In this document: positions 24,779 through 33,675 of the stretch, piece after piece
Layout: each line of letters starts with the position of its first letter
Numbering within the stretch: position 1 is the first letter of the stretch
Assembly (NCBI RefSeq): GCF_016518545.1
Contig: NZ_JACVTO010000001.1
Span: 186,001 to 250,000 of the forward strand
Length of the DNA: 64,000 nt
Reading direction: 5' to 3'
Source of the DNA: Pseudomonas sp. S30
GTDB lineage: Bacteria > Pseudomonadota > Gammaproteobacteria > Pseudomonadales > Pseudomonadaceae
Program-made: the position numbers and the translations under genes
The notes under the pieces: model-generated
Seen by the model: only the letters and a program-made list of their open reading frames with translations
Databases searched by the model: none
What the model was told of the DNA's origin: nothing

Positions 24779-25804
24779 ATGCTGTTGAGCAAACGAGTCA
24801 CCGCAGTGCTGTCCGTTGGCCTGCTGTCCCTGGCCTGCCAGGTCACCCAGGCCGCCGACAGCTTGAGTTTCGTCAGTTGGGGCGGCACCACCCAGGATGC
24901 CCAGAAGCAGGCCTGGGCCGATCCCTTCAGCAAAAACAGCGGCATCAAGGTCGTGCAGGACGGCCCCACCGACTACGGCAAACTCAAGGCCATGGTCGAG
25001 AGCGGCAACGTGCAATGGGACGTGGTCGACGTCGAAGCCGACTTCGCCCTGCGCGCCGCCAGCGAAGGCCTGCTCGAACCGCTGGATTTCACCACGGTGC
25101 AACGCGACCGGATCGACCCGCGTTTCGTTTCCGATCATGGCGTGGGCTCGTTCTTCTTCTCCTTCGTGCTCGGCTACAACGAGGGCAAGCTGGGCGCCAA
25201 CAAGCCTGTGGACTGGAGCGCCCTGTTCGACACCAAGACCTACCCGGGCAAGCGCGCCCTGTACAAATGGCCCAGCCCCGGCGTGCTCGAGCTGGCCCTG
25301 CTGGCCGACGGCGTAGCGCCCGACAAACTCTATCCGCTGGACCTGGACCGCGCCTTCAAGAAGCTCGATACCATCAAGAAAGACATCGTCTGGTGGGGCG
25401 GCGGCGCGCAGTCGCAGCAACTGCTGGCCTCCGGTGAGGCGGCCTTGGGCCAGTTCTGGAACGGGCGGGTCTATGCGCTGCAAGAGGATGGCGCACCCGT
25501 GGGCGTGAGCTGGAAGCAGAATCTGGTCATGGCCGACTTCCTGGTCATTCCCAAAGGGGCGAAGAACAAGGACGCCGCCATGAAGTTCCTGGCCAACGCC
25601 AGCGGCGCCAAGGGCCAGGCCGACTTCGCCAACGCCACCGCCTACGCCCCGGTCAACCTCGATAGCGTCGAGCGCCTCGATTCGCAACTGGCTCCCAACC
25701 TGCCGACCGCTCACGTGCAGGACCAGGTCACCTTGGACTTCGCCTACTGGGCCAAGAACGGTGAAGCCATCGCCGCGCGCTGGAACGAGTGGCTGGTCAA
25801 ATGA
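24779..25804 (+). CDS. ABC importer substrate-binding protein, PotD/spermidine-putrescine type
   Basis: A 341-residue periplasmic binding protein with a signal peptide (hydrophobic core AVLSVGLLSLACQVTQA, mature start near AADSL). LSFVSWGGTTQDAQKQAWADPF, then DVVDVEADFALRAASEGLLEPLD, is the pattern of the polyamine/opine/extracellular family 1-8 binding proteins. ATG 24779 was chosen because it precedes the signal and has AACGAGGG upstream; an in-frame earlier ATG at 24692 lengthens it with a basic stretch. First gene of a four-gene importer operon; the ligand may be a polyamine or another cationic or heterocyclic solute. Confidence 0.85.
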   Translation: MLLSKRVTAVLSVGLLSLACQVTQAADSLSFVSWGGTTQDAQKQAWADPFSKNSGIKVVQDGPTDYGKLKAMVESGNVQWDVVDVEADFALRAASEGLLEPLDFTTVQRDRIDPRFVSDHGVGSFFFSFVLGYNEGKLGANKPVDWSALFDTKTYPGKRALYKWPSPGVLELALLADGVAPDKLYPLDLDRAFKKLDTIKKDIVWWGGGAQSQQLLASGEAALGQFWNGRVYALQEDGAPVGVSWKQNLVMADFLVIPKGAKNKDAAMKFLANASGAKGQADFANATAYAPVNLDSVERLDSQLAPNLPTAHVQDQVTLDFAYWAKNGEAIAARWNEWLVK

Positions 25805-26712
25805 AAGTCGCCATCAATGCCTTGCACGACGCCCACGGGGCCGATCCCGGCACCCCGCGAGCCGCCCTGCCCCGTGCGCCGCTGACCCAGCGCTGGCGTG
25901 GCAGCCGCAACCTGCTGCCGGCGCTGCTGTTTCTCGGCCTGTTCTTCTTCGCACCGCTGATCGGCCTGCTGCTGCGCGGCGTGCTCGAACCGGAGCCGGG
26001 GCTGGGCAACTACCAGCAGTTGTTCGCCAACTCGGCCTATGCCCGGGTGCTGCTCAACACCTTCTCGGTGGCCGGCCTGGTGACCTTCATCAGCGTGCTG
26101 CTGGGCTTCCCCCTGGCCTGGGCCATCACCCTGGTGCCGCGCGGCTGGGGGCGCTGGCTGCTGAACATCGTGCTGCTGTCGATGTGGACCAGCCTGCTGG
26201 CGCGCACCTACTCCTGGCTGGTGTTGCTGCAGGGCTCGGGCGTGATCAACAAGGCACTGATGGCCCTGGGCATCATCGACGCACCTCTGGAAATGGTGCA
26301 CAACCTCACCGGGGTGGTGATCGGCATGAGCTACATCATGATCCCGTTCATCGTGCTGCCGCTGCAGGCGACCATGCAGGCCATCGATCCGATGGTGCTG
26401 CAGGCCGGCTCGATCTGTGGCGCCAGACCATGGACCAACTTCTGGCGGGTGTTCATTCCGCTGTGCCGCTCCGGGCTGTTCTCCGGGGCACTGATGGTGT
26501 TCGTAATGTCTCTGGGCTATTACGTGACCCCCGCCTTGCTGGGCGGTGCGCAGAACATGATGCTGCCCGAATTCATCATCCAGCAGGTGCAGTCGTTCCT
26601 CAACTGGGGCCTGGCCAGCGCCGCGGCAGCACTGCTGGTGGCGATCACCCTGGTGCTCTTCTACCTGTACCTGAAGCTGCAACCGGAATCGCCGGTCGGC
26701 AACGCGAGGTAA
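25801..26712 (+). CDS. ABC importer permease 1 (PotB-like)
   Basis: A 303-residue inner-membrane protein with about six helices of the binding-protein-dependent permease family. The cytoplasmic EAA-type loop reads AGSICGARPWTNFWRVFIPLC. It overlaps the binding-protein gene by four bases (ATGA), so translation is coupled. It pairs with the second permease to form the pore. Confidence 0.87.
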   Translation: MKVAINALHDAHGADPGTPRAALPRAPLTQRWRGSRNLLPALLFLGLFFFAPLIGLLLRGVLEPEPGLGNYQQLFANSAYARVLLNTFSVAGLVTFISVLLGFPLAWAITLVPRGWGRWLLNIVLLSMWTSLLARTYSWLVLLQGSGVINKALMALGIIDAPLEMVHNLTGVVIGMSYIMIPFIVLPLQATMQAIDPMVLQAGSICGARPWTNFWRVFIPLCRSGLFSGALMVFVMSLGYYVTPALLGGAQNMMLPEFIIQQVQSFLNWGLASAAAALLVAITLVLFYLYLKLQPESPVGNAR

Positions 26713-26718
26713 TCCGTC

Positions 26719-27528
26719 ATGCTGCTATCCCCCAACGCCATGGGTCGCCCGTTGCGCATGGGCCTGTACCTGACCACCGGCCTGATCGCGGCGTTTCTGC
26801 TGCTGCCGGTAGTGTTCATCGTGCTGCTGTCGTTCGGCTCGTCGCAGTGGCTGGTGTTCCCGCCTCCAGGCTGGACGGTCAAATGGTACGCCCAGTTCTT
26901 TTCCAATCCCGAGTGGATGGATGCGGCCCTGGCCAGTCTCAAGGTCGCGCTGCTCACTACGGTGGCCGCCGTGGCCCTGGGCCTGCCGACGGCCTTCGCC
27001 CTGGTGCGCGGGCGCTTCCCGGGACGCGAGCTGCTGTACGGCCTGTTCACCATGCCGATGATCGTGCCGCTGGTGATCATCGCCGTGGCCGTGTATGCGC
27101 TGTTCCTCAAGCTCGGCTACACCGGCACGCTGTTCGCCTTCGTGGTCAGCCACGTCATCGTCGCCCTGCCCTTCACCATCATTTCGATCATCAACTCGCT
27201 GAAGCTGTTCGACCAGTCCATCGAGGACGCGGCCGTGATCTGCGGCGCTTCGCGTCTTCAGGCGGTGATCAGGGTGACCTTCCCGGCGATCCGCCCCGGC
27301 ATGATCGCCGGCGGCCTGTTCGCCTTCCTGGTGTCGTGGGATGAAGTGGTGCTCAGCGTGATGATGGCCAGCCCCGAGCTGCAGACCTTGCCCGTGAAGA
27401 TGTGGACCACCCTGCGCCAGGACCTCAGCCCGGTGATCGCCGTGGCCTCGACGCTGCTGATCGGCCTGTCGATCCTGATCATGGTCATCGCCAGCGCCCT
27501 GCGCCGGCGCAACGAAATCAACGCCTGA
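26719..27528 (+). CDS. ABC importer permease 2 (PotC-like)
   Basis: A 269-residue permease with about six helices. The EAA-type coupling loop is EDAAVICGASRLQAVIRVTFP. The N-terminal half, with WLVFPPPGWTVKWYAQFF, matches PotC/YdcV-type subunits. It begins six bases after permease 1. Confidence 0.88.
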   Translation: MLLSPNAMGRPLRMGLYLTTGLIAAFLLLPVVFIVLLSFGSSQWLVFPPPGWTVKWYAQFFSNPEWMDAALASLKVALLTTVAAVALGLPTAFALVRGRFPGRELLYGLFTMPMIVPLVIIAVAVYALFLKLGYTGTLFAFVVSHVIVALPFTIISIINSLKLFDQSIEDAAVICGASRLQAVIRVTFPAIRPGMIAGGLFAFLVSWDEVVLSVMMASPELQTLPVKMWTTLRQDLSPVIAVASTLLIGLSILIMVIASALRRRNEINA

Positions 27529-27546
27529 GTGCCGGAGACAAGAACG

Positions 27547-28695
27547 ATGAGTGCAGTCCTGCAAGACACCGCGCACGCCAAGACCCTGGTCAGCCTGCGC
27601 AACCTGAACAAGCACTACGGTGATTTCGCCGCAGTGGACGACATCAGCCTGGACATCCGCGACGGCGAGTTCCTCACCTTCCTCGGCTCCAGCGGTTCGG
27701 GCAAGTCGACCACCCTGTCGATGCTGGCCGGCTTCGAGACGCCGAGCAGCGGACAGATCCTGGTGGACGGCCAATCGCTGGTGAACGTGCCGCCGCACCG
27801 GCGCGACATCGGCATGGTGTTCCAGCGCTATTCGCTGTTCCCGCACCTGAGCGTGCGCGACAACATCGCGTTTCCGCTGACCATCCGCAAGGTCCCCGGC
27901 GCCGAGATCGCCAAGCGTGTCGACGCCATGCTCAAGCTGGTGCAACTGGACAGTTTCGCCCACCGGCGCCCGGCGCAGTTGTCGGGCGGCCAGCAGCAAC
28001 GGGTGGCCATCGCCCGCGCGCTGGTCTACGAGCCACGTATCCTGCTGATGGACGAGCCCCTGGGCGCGCTGGACAAGAAACTGCGTGAAGACCTTCAGGA
28101 CGAACTGCGCCAACTGCATCGGCGCCTGGGCATCACCATCGTCTACGTGACCCACGACCAGGAAGAAGCCATGCGCCTGTCCCAGCGCATCGCCATCTTC
28201 AGCCATGGCAAGATCGTCGGCCTGGGCAGCGGCTACAGCTTGTACCAGAACCCGCCGAACGCCTTCGTCGCCTCGTTCCTGGGCAACTCCAACTTCCTGC
28301 GGGTCACGGCCTCGGGCGAGGGTGCTGCGGCCTTCGAGGGCTCACCGCTGGCGCTTCGCCTGACGGCTGGCCTGCATCCTGGCCAGCCAGCGCTGGTGAT
28401 GGTGCGACCGGAGAAGGCCCTGGCGCTGAGCACCGAGCAGGCAGCGCGCGAACCGCTGCCGGCCGGCTGGAATCAGGTCAGCGCCACGGTTGGCGAAGTG
28501 CTGTTCTTGGGCGAGAGCCAGACCTGCCACGTGGTCACCGCTGGCGGCACCGCGATGACCGTCAAGGCGCTTTCGGCCGCGGGCATGCCGATGCAGCCCG
28601 GGGACCGCGTCGAGGTGCGCTGGGCCGTCGCCGATGCCTGTGTGTACACCGAGTGGGCCGAAAGCGACTTGAGCAAGGCGGCAGGCGCCCATTGA
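27547..28695 (+). CDS. ABC importer ATPase (PotA-like)
   Basis: A 382-residue ATP-binding subunit. Walker A is GSSGSGKST, the signature is LSGGQQQR, Walker B is ILLMDEP with the following LGALD, and the switch His is in VTHDQEEA. The C-terminal 130 residues form a TOBE-type regulatory domain as in PotA. GGAG nine bases before ATG 27547 supports the start over GTG 27529. Last gene of the operon; a strong hairpin follows 36 bases after the stop. Confidence 0.92.
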   Translation: MSAVLQDTAHAKTLVSLRNLNKHYGDFAAVDDISLDIRDGEFLTFLGSSGSGKSTTLSMLAGFETPSSGQILVDGQSLVNVPPHRRDIGMVFQRYSLFPHLSVRDNIAFPLTIRKVPGAEIAKRVDAMLKLVQLDSFAHRRPAQLSGGQQQRVAIARALVYEPRILLMDEPLGALDKKLREDLQDELRQLHRRLGITIVYVTHDQEEAMRLSQRIAIFSHGKIVGLGSGYSLYQNPPNAFVASFLGNSNFLRVTASGEGAAAFEGSPLALRLTAGLHPGQPALVMVRPEKALALSTEQAAREPLPAGWNQVSATVGEVLFLGESQTCHVVTAGGTAMTVKALSAAGMPMQPGDRVEVRWAVADACVYTEWAESDLSKAAGAH

Positions 28696-28731
28696 GGTGG
28701 ACCGGAAAGTTAAATGACCGCGTTCGCGGGT

Positions 28732-28756
28732 GGGAGCCGTCCTGCAGACGGCTCCC
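28732..28756 (+). terminator. Perfect 10-bp hairpin after the ABC operon
   Basis: GGGAGCCGTC at 28732-28741 pairs exactly with 28747-28756 over a five-base loop. It lies 36 bases after the last ABC gene. TTCGCGGGT just before it resembles the conserved part of pseudomonad REP elements, so this may be a degenerate REP rather than only a terminator. No T-run follows. Confidence 0.45.
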
Positions 28757-28872
28757 GAGTGACGCGCCGGGGCTTCCCAGCACCGCTCATCCTGCCCTAG
28801 TCTTGGTCATCGAACCCTGATCGCATCCAGCGATCGCACTTGGGAACGACGACACTCAGGAGATTCGATCGG

Positions 28873-29712
28873 ATGAGCAAGACCCCCTACGTGCCCCCGA
28901 AGGTCTGGAAGAACGACGCCAGCTCTGGTGGCCAGTTCTCCAGCACCAACCGGCCCGTCGCCGGCCCCACCCACGAGCGTCAACTGCCAGTGGGCGAGCA
29001 TCCGCTGCAGTTGTACTCACTGGCCACGCCCAACGGCGTCAAGGTCACCATCATGCTGGAAGAGCTGCTGGCCCTGGGTCACGCGGGCGCCGAGTACGAT
29101 GCCTGGCTGATCCGCATCGGCGACGGCGACCAGTTCTCCAGCGGCTTCGTCGAAGTCAACCCCAACTCGAAGATCCCGGCCTTGCTGGACCGCAGTGTGG
29201 AGCCGCCGGTTCGCGTGTTCGAGTCCGGCTCGATCCTGCTGCACCTGGCGCAGCGCTTCGATGCCCTGCTGCCCAGCGACCCTGCCGCACGCACCGAAAC
29301 CTTGAACTGGCTGTTCTGGCAGATGGGTTCGGCACCCTACCTGGGCGGCGGCTTCGGGCACTTCTACGTGTACGCGCCGGAAAAGATCGAGTACGCCATC
29401 AACCGCTTCAGCATGGAAGCCAAGCGTCAGCTGGATGTCCTGGAAAGGCGGTTGGCCGAGAGTCGCTACCTGGGTGGCGAGCAGTACAGCATTGCCGACA
29501 TCGCGGTATGGCCCTGGTATGGACAACTGGTGCGCGGCAGCCTGTACGGTGCAGCGGAATTTCTCTCGGTGCAGGAGTACCCGCACGTGCTGCGATGGGC
29601 CGAGGAGATCGCCGCGCGTCCAGCCGTGCAACGCGGCACACGGGTCAACCGCACCTGGGGCGATGAAGCCAGCCAGGTGCCGGAACGCCACTCGGCGGCC
29701 GACCTGGACTGA
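28873..29712 (+). CDS. yghU: Glutathione S-transferase, YghU family
   Basis: A 279-residue Nu-class glutathione transferase/disulfide reductase. The N-terminal tail YVPPKVWKNDASSGGQFSSTNRPVAG is the YghU signature, and it precedes a thioredoxin-like domain (ATPNGVKVTIMLEEL, then VNPNSKIPAL with the cis-Pro) and the helical C-terminal domain (IADIAVWPW). Relatives bind two glutathiones and reduce organic hydroperoxides or disulfides. ATG 28873 has AGGAGA upstream. It converges on zwf, 42 bases apart. Confidence 0.9.
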   Translation: MSKTPYVPPKVWKNDASSGGQFSSTNRPVAGPTHERQLPVGEHPLQLYSLATPNGVKVTIMLEELLALGHAGAEYDAWLIRIGDGDQFSSGFVEVNPNSKIPALLDRSVEPPVRVFESGSILLHLAQRFDALLPSDPAARTETLNWLFWQMGSAPYLGGGFGHFYVYAPEKIEYAINRFSMEAKRQLDVLERRLAESRYLGGEQYSIADIAVWPWYGQLVRGSLYGAAEFLSVQEYPHVLRWAEEIAARPAVQRGTRVNRTWGDEASQVPERHSAADLD

Positions 29713-29718
29713 CCTCCA

Positions 29719-29746
29719 CGCCAGGGCTGGATTCGCGGCCCTGGCG
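29719..29746. terminator. 9-bp inverted repeat between convergent yghU and zwf
   Basis: CGCCAGGGC at 29719-29727 pairs exactly with 29738-29746 over ten bases. It sits between the stop codons of two convergent genes, the expected place for a bidirectional terminator, but it lacks clear T-runs. Confidence 0.45.
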
Positions 29747-29754
29747 CCTTGACG

Positions 29755-31248
29755 TTACTGCAGCCGGTGCCACTCGCGCTTGTCGCGCACCAGCAACTCG
29801 TCGGCCGCCGTGGGCCCGTCTTCGCCCGCTGCGTACTCGTGCACTTCGCCCCCCTTGGCCCAGGCGTCCAGGAAAGGCTGCACCGCACGCCAGCCATTCT
29901 CGATATTGTCGGCGCGCTGAAACAGCGTCTGATCGCCCGTCAGGCAGTCGTAGATCAAGGTCTCGTAGCCGGTGGCCGGGGTCATCTTGAAGAAGTCCTT
30001 GTAGGCGAACCCCAGCTCCACGTTCTCCATTACCAGCTCAGGGCCCGGACGCTTGGCCTGGAGGTCGAACCACATGCCCTCGTTCGGCTGGATCTGGATC
30101 TTCAGGTAGTTGGGCTTGGGCCGTTCCAACGCCGATTCGCGAAACTGCGCATAGGGCGCAGGTTTGAAACAGATCGCGATTTCCGTATCACGCACGCTCA
30201 TCCGCTTGCCGGTACGCAGGTAGAACGGCACCCCCGCCCAGCGCCAGTTGTCGATCATCACCTTGAGCGCCACATAGGTTTCGGTGTGGCTGTCCTTGTC
30301 GACATTGTCTTCATCACGGTAGCCAGGCAGGCGCTTGCCAGCGGTGTACTGGCCGCGCACGGAGTTTTTCAGCGCCATTTTCGAGTTCCAGGGACGGATC
30401 GCGCCGATCACCTTGGCCTTCTCGCCGCGGACGGCGTCGGCGCCGAACGCGGCGGGGGGCTCCATCGCCACCATCGCCAGCAGCTGGAACAGATGATTGG
30501 GCACCATGTCGCGCAGCGCTCCGGTGCTGTCGTAAAAGGCGCCACGGGTCTCGACCCCCACCGTTTCGGCGGCGGTGATCTGCACATGGTCGATGTAGTG
30601 ATTGTTCCAGAACGACTCGAACAGGCCGTTGGAGAAACGGCTGACCAGGATGTTCTGTACCGTCTCCTTGCCCAGGTAATGGTCGATGCGATAGATCTGC
30701 TGTTCGTTCATCACCTTCAACAGGCAGGCATTGAGCGCCTCGGCGCTGGCCAGGTCGGTGCCGAAAGGTTTTTCCACCACCACGCGACGAAAGCCGCCAC
30801 CGGACTCGTCGAGCAAGCCGGCTTCGCCCAGGCGCTGCGCGACTTCCGGGAAGAAACGCGGCGAAGTGGCCAGGTAGAAGATCGCATTGCCATGACGGGT
30901 CTTGTCGATGCGCTTGGCCAGGGCCTGGTACGTGGCAGGGTCGAGAAAGTCGCCGGTCTGGTAGTCCATGCGCTTGGCCAGCCGCCCCCACAGCTCCGGG
31001 TCCAGGCTGTTGGGGGCGCCTTCACCGCCTTTGTCCCGACCGACCATGAACGCGTGCAGGCGCTCGGCGAACTGTTCGCCGGTCGCTTCGTTGTGGTCCA
31101 CCCCGACGATACGCAGGTTGCGGTCCAGCAGTCCGTCACGGCTGAGGTTGTACAGCGCCGGCATCAGCAGGCGCTTGACCAGGTCGCCGCTGGCACCGAA
31201 CAGAAACAGGGTGCAGGGCGGTGCAGCGGGTGTCTGGCGCTTGCTCAT
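29755..31248 (-). CDS. zwf: Glucose-6-phosphate 1-dehydrogenase
   Basis: A 497-residue enzyme oxidising glucose 6-phosphate to 6-phosphogluconolactone with [26 protein letters not shown] is the coenzyme fold and [15 protein letters not shown] carries the catalytic His-Asp and substrate Lys. Full family length. It overlaps the upstream gnd gene by four bases (ATGA), forming an oxidative pentose phosphate pair. Pseudomonads usually have more than one zwf; this gnd-linked copy is distinct from the edd-linked one, as far as context shows. Confidence 0.95.
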   Translation of the reverse strand: MSKRQTPAAPPCTLFLFGASGDLVKRLLMPALYNLSRDGLLDRNLRIVGVDHNEATGEQFAERLHAFMVGRDKGGEGAPNSLDPELWGRLAKRMDYQTGDFLDPATYQALAKRIDKTRHGNAIFYLATSPRFFPEVAQRLGEAGLLDESGGGFRRVVVEKPFGTDLASAEALNACLLKVMNEQQIYRIDHYLGKETVQNILVSRFSNGLFESFWNNHYIDHVQITAAETVGVETRGAFYDSTGALRDMVPNHLFQLLAMVAMEPPAAFGADAVRGEKAKVIGAIRPWNSKMALKNSVRGQYTAGKRLPGYRDEDNVDKDSHTETYVALKVMIDNWRWAGVPFYLRTGKRMSVRDTEIAICFKPAPYAQFRESALERPKPNYLKIQIQPNEGMWFDLQAKRPGPELVMENVELGFAYKDFFKMTPATGYETLIYDCLTGDQTLFQRADNIENGWRAVQPFLDAWAKGGEVHEYAAGEDGPTAADELLVRDKREWHRLQ

Positions 31249-32228
31249 GGGCGTTTGATCTCGACGTGGCCACCGAAGCCCAGGCGCATGGCGGACAGCA
31301 CCTTGTCACCGAAGGTACCTTGCTGCTGACGCGACCGGAAGCGGGCGAACAAGGCGCTGGACAGCACCGGCACCGGCACTGCCTGTTCCACGGCCGCATC
31401 CACGGTCCAGCGCCCTTCGCCGCTGTCGGACACCGAACCACTGAACTGGGCCAACTGCGGATCGGCGGCCAGTGCGTCGGCCGTCAGGTCGAGCAGCCAG
31501 GAGGTCACCACGCTGCCGCGGCGCCACACCTCGGCGATCTCGGCCACGTTCAGATCGAAACGCTGGTCCTCGGGCAACTCTTCACCGCCCTTGCTGCGCA
31601 GCAGGTCGAAGCCCTCGGCATAGGCCTGCATAAGGCCATATTCGATGCCGTTGTGGATCATCTTCACGTAGTGCCCGGCACCGGGCGGACCCGCGTGGAT
31701 GTATCCGTGTTCGGCACGCTGGGGCTCGCCGCTCAGCCCATGGGTGCGCGGGATGTCGCCGACACCCGGCGCCAGGGCGGCGAACAGGGGTTCGAGGCGC
31801 TCGAACACGGCCTTTTCGCCACCGATCATCATGCAGTAGCCACGCTCCAGGCCCCACACGCCTCCTGAGGTGCCGACGTCCAGGTAATGCAGACCGCGTC
31901 CGGCCAGTGCCTTGGCGCGGCGCATGTCATCCTTGTAGAAGGTGTTGCCGCCATCGATGATGGCATCGCCCGGCTCGAGCAGGTCGGCCAGTTGCGCGAT
32001 GGTCTGCTCGGTCGGCTGGCCGGCCGGCAACATCACCCAAACGGCGCGCGGCGCGCTCAGGCCCTGCACCAGCGAGGCCAGGTCGTCCGCGCCCCGGGCA
32101 CCCTCGGCCGCCAGCGTCACCACGGCGTCGCGGTTGCGATCGTGAACCACGGTCTGGTGCCCGGCAAGCATCAGCCGTCTCGCGATATTGCCGCCCATGC
32201 GGCCTAGCCCGACGATTCCCAGTTGCAT
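31245..32228 (-). CDS. gnd: 6-phosphogluconate dehydrogenase, decarboxylating (short form)
   Basis: A 327-residue enzyme, the short GndA/YqeC-type form, about 140 residues shorter than E. coli Gnd. [20 protein letters not shown] is the NAD(P) fold; [14 protein letters not shown] and [20 protein letters not shown] carry the substrate and catalytic Lys residues. It makes ribulose 5-phosphate and CO2. A purine-rich GGGAGC precedes ATG 32228; an in-frame start at 32309 lengthens it with unlikely sequence. First gene of the gnd-zwf pair. Confidence 0.93.
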   Translation of the reverse strand: MQLGIVGLGRMGGNIARRLMLAGHQTVVHDRNRDAVVTLAAEGARGADDLASLVQGLSAPRAVWVMLPAGQPTEQTIAQLADLLEPGDAIIDGGNTFYKDDMRRAKALAGRGLHYLDVGTSGGVWGLERGYCMMIGGEKAVFERLEPLFAALAPGVGDIPRTHGLSGEPQRAEHGYIHAGPPGAGHYVKMIHNGIEYGLMQAYAEGFDLLRSKGGEELPEDQRFDLNVAEIAEVWRRGSVVTSWLLDLTADALAADPQLAQFSGSVSDSGEGRWTVDAAVEQAVPVPVLSSALFARFRSRQQQGTFGDKVLSAMRLGFGGHVEIKRP

Positions 32229-32441
32229 GTGTCGATGCTCCCTTGTTACCAAAGATGACAATCCGATTGGATGATGCAGGTTAGTCCAGCGCCGAGCGCC
32301 AGGGTTCACCGACGAACGGCAAGACCACGATAAACAAAAAAGTTCCCATCATGAGTGAAAGAATTCAAAATAACGGCTTACGAAGCCTATGCGCTTATCT
32401 TGTCCGCCGCCCAACCTCGAGGTGCACGCTTGGGTACCATC

Positions 32442-32600
32442 ATGCCTGCCACTCCCACCCAGACGCTCTACGTCACGGTCCGCCGCGACGAGCTTCGTCA
32501 GCTGAAGGACGAACGCGATCGACTGCGCGCACAGGTGGCGCAATTGAATGCGTTATTGGTGCAACATTCGGTCGAAAGCGAAACGCCCTACAAGGCCTGA
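32442..32600 (+). CDS. Small coiled-coil protein, 52 residues
   Basis: A short frame starting MPATPTQTLYVTVRRDELRQL. Residues about 16-40 form a heptad-like helix (L-x-x-x-x-D-x-L-R-A-Q-V-A-Q-L-N-A-L), likely a dimeric coiled coil. No family recognised. An in-frame GTG at 32355 would extend it to 81 residues, with less convincing sequence. Lies between divergent gnd and the NTF2-like gene. Confidence 0.5.
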   Translation: MPATPTQTLYVTVRRDELRQLKDERDRLRAQVAQLNALLVQHSVESETPYKA

Positions 32601-32690
32601 TAGCCTCCCCTGATAGGTCGCGAGGGGCTTGCGCTCCAACGTCCAGCATGTCGCAGACCCACTCTCGCGCCTGCCTTGATGGATATCAGC

Positions 32691-33146
32691 ATGACCTACG
32701 CAAAGCCTTTTATGCCCCTCGTGTTCTGCCTGTTCGCCGTGCAAGCCCAGGCGGCGGCCACTGATTGCCAGCCGCTGGACCAGCCGGCTGCGCTGGCGCT
32801 GTTCGAGCGATGGAACAGCAGTTTGCAGAGCCGCGACCCGCTCAGGGTGGCGGCGCTGTACAGCGATGATGCCGTGCTCTTGCCGACCGTATCCAGCACC
32901 CCTCGCCTGTCGGCCGAGACGCGGATCGACTATTTCCGCAAATTCCTCGAGCACGGCCCTTCGGGTACGCTGAACAGCCATGTCCTGCAGACGGCCTGCA
33001 ACGTGGCCACGCTGGCTGGCCTCTACACCTTCGAGTTCAAGGATGACAAGCCACCCGTGGCAGCCCGCTATACCTTCGTGTACCGCTTCGATGGCAAGGA
33101 CTGGCTCATCAGTCATCACCACTCCTCCGCACAACCCAACGGCTGA
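32691..33146 (+). CDS. Secreted NTF2-like protein (SgcJ/EcaC, DUF4440-type)
   Basis: A 151-residue exported protein. A signal peptide (MTYAKPFMPLVFCLFAVQAQA) precedes a single cone-shaped NTF2-like domain: ALALFERWNSSLQSRDPLRVAALYSDDAVLLPT is the hallmark start, and YTFVYRFDGKDWLISHHHSS the final strands. Members bind small ligands or oligomerise; catalysis is unproven. Earlier in-frame starts at 32679 and 32676 add a few residues before the signal. No operon partner is evident. Confidence 0.8.
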   Translation: MTYAKPFMPLVFCLFAVQAQAAATDCQPLDQPAALALFERWNSSLQSRDPLRVAALYSDDAVLLPTVSSTPRLSAETRIDYFRKFLEHGPSGTLNSHVLQTACNVATLAGLYTFEFKDDKPPVAARYTFVYRFDGKDWLISHHHSSAQPNG

Positions 33147-33675
33147 TCGCTCCTGCCCTCTCCAAGGGCTGAGCCGCTTCTCGGCGCACCGATACGGAGC
33201 CAGCCCGGCACCGTATCGAAGCGCCGCGCCTCACAGGTGAGCATCGCGACAGGGCCGCCAACGTTTGCGCAGACCAACGGTCAGGCAAATAATGACCGAC
33301 GGGTCACCCTCCCGACCTTTCGTCACCTACACTTCTGTCTCGGCCCGTGTTTTGCTGCGCTTCATCCTGGCACCCCGCTTTGGGTATCCGATGAACCAGC
33401 GACGGTGACAACGACAAAATAAGTCGAACTTTCCAAAACACGGGTAGGTCAGGAAATAAGTAGGCCACGCGAAAGGATTTCCCCACGCGTCAGGCCACCC
33501 ACCCCACTCAGTCCAAGCGCCGCTCGATCGGAACTTCGAGCGCGCTGTGCGAGCGTGCACGACTCAGGGGCAAGGAACGCATTACCGACACCAGCAGCAG
33601 AAAGGGCAAGAACCACACGAGATAACGCGATGGGTGCCTCAACCCACCAGCGCAAGGGACGGAGAGAAGGACGTT
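33147..33675. other. 529-base leader region upstream of glgA
   Basis: No convincing gene lies here. It contains an 8-bp inverted repeat, CGATACGG at 33190-33197 with 33211-33218, a possible transcription end for the preceding gene. A stationary-phase-like minus-10 element CTACACTT follows at 33327, and a GAACTT at 33426-33431 followed 17 bases later by TCAGG resembles an AlgU/sigma-E promoter only loosely. The glgA start has a good AAGGA. Confidence 0.45.
33327..33334 (+). promoter_or_regulatory. Possible RpoS-type minus-10 for the glgA operon
   Basis: CTACACTT fits the extended C-T-A-Y-A-C-T-T minus-10 favoured by sigma S. A transcript from here would have a leader of about 340 bases before glgA. 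Stationary-phase and osmotic control are expected for trehalose/glucan genes. Motif match alone; no start site is known. Confidence 0.3.

Noticed and set aside
33426..33453. AlgU promoter ahead of glgA
   Set aside because: The GAACTT box is good but the minus-10 (TCAGG) matches poorly; kept only as a remark in the leader entry.
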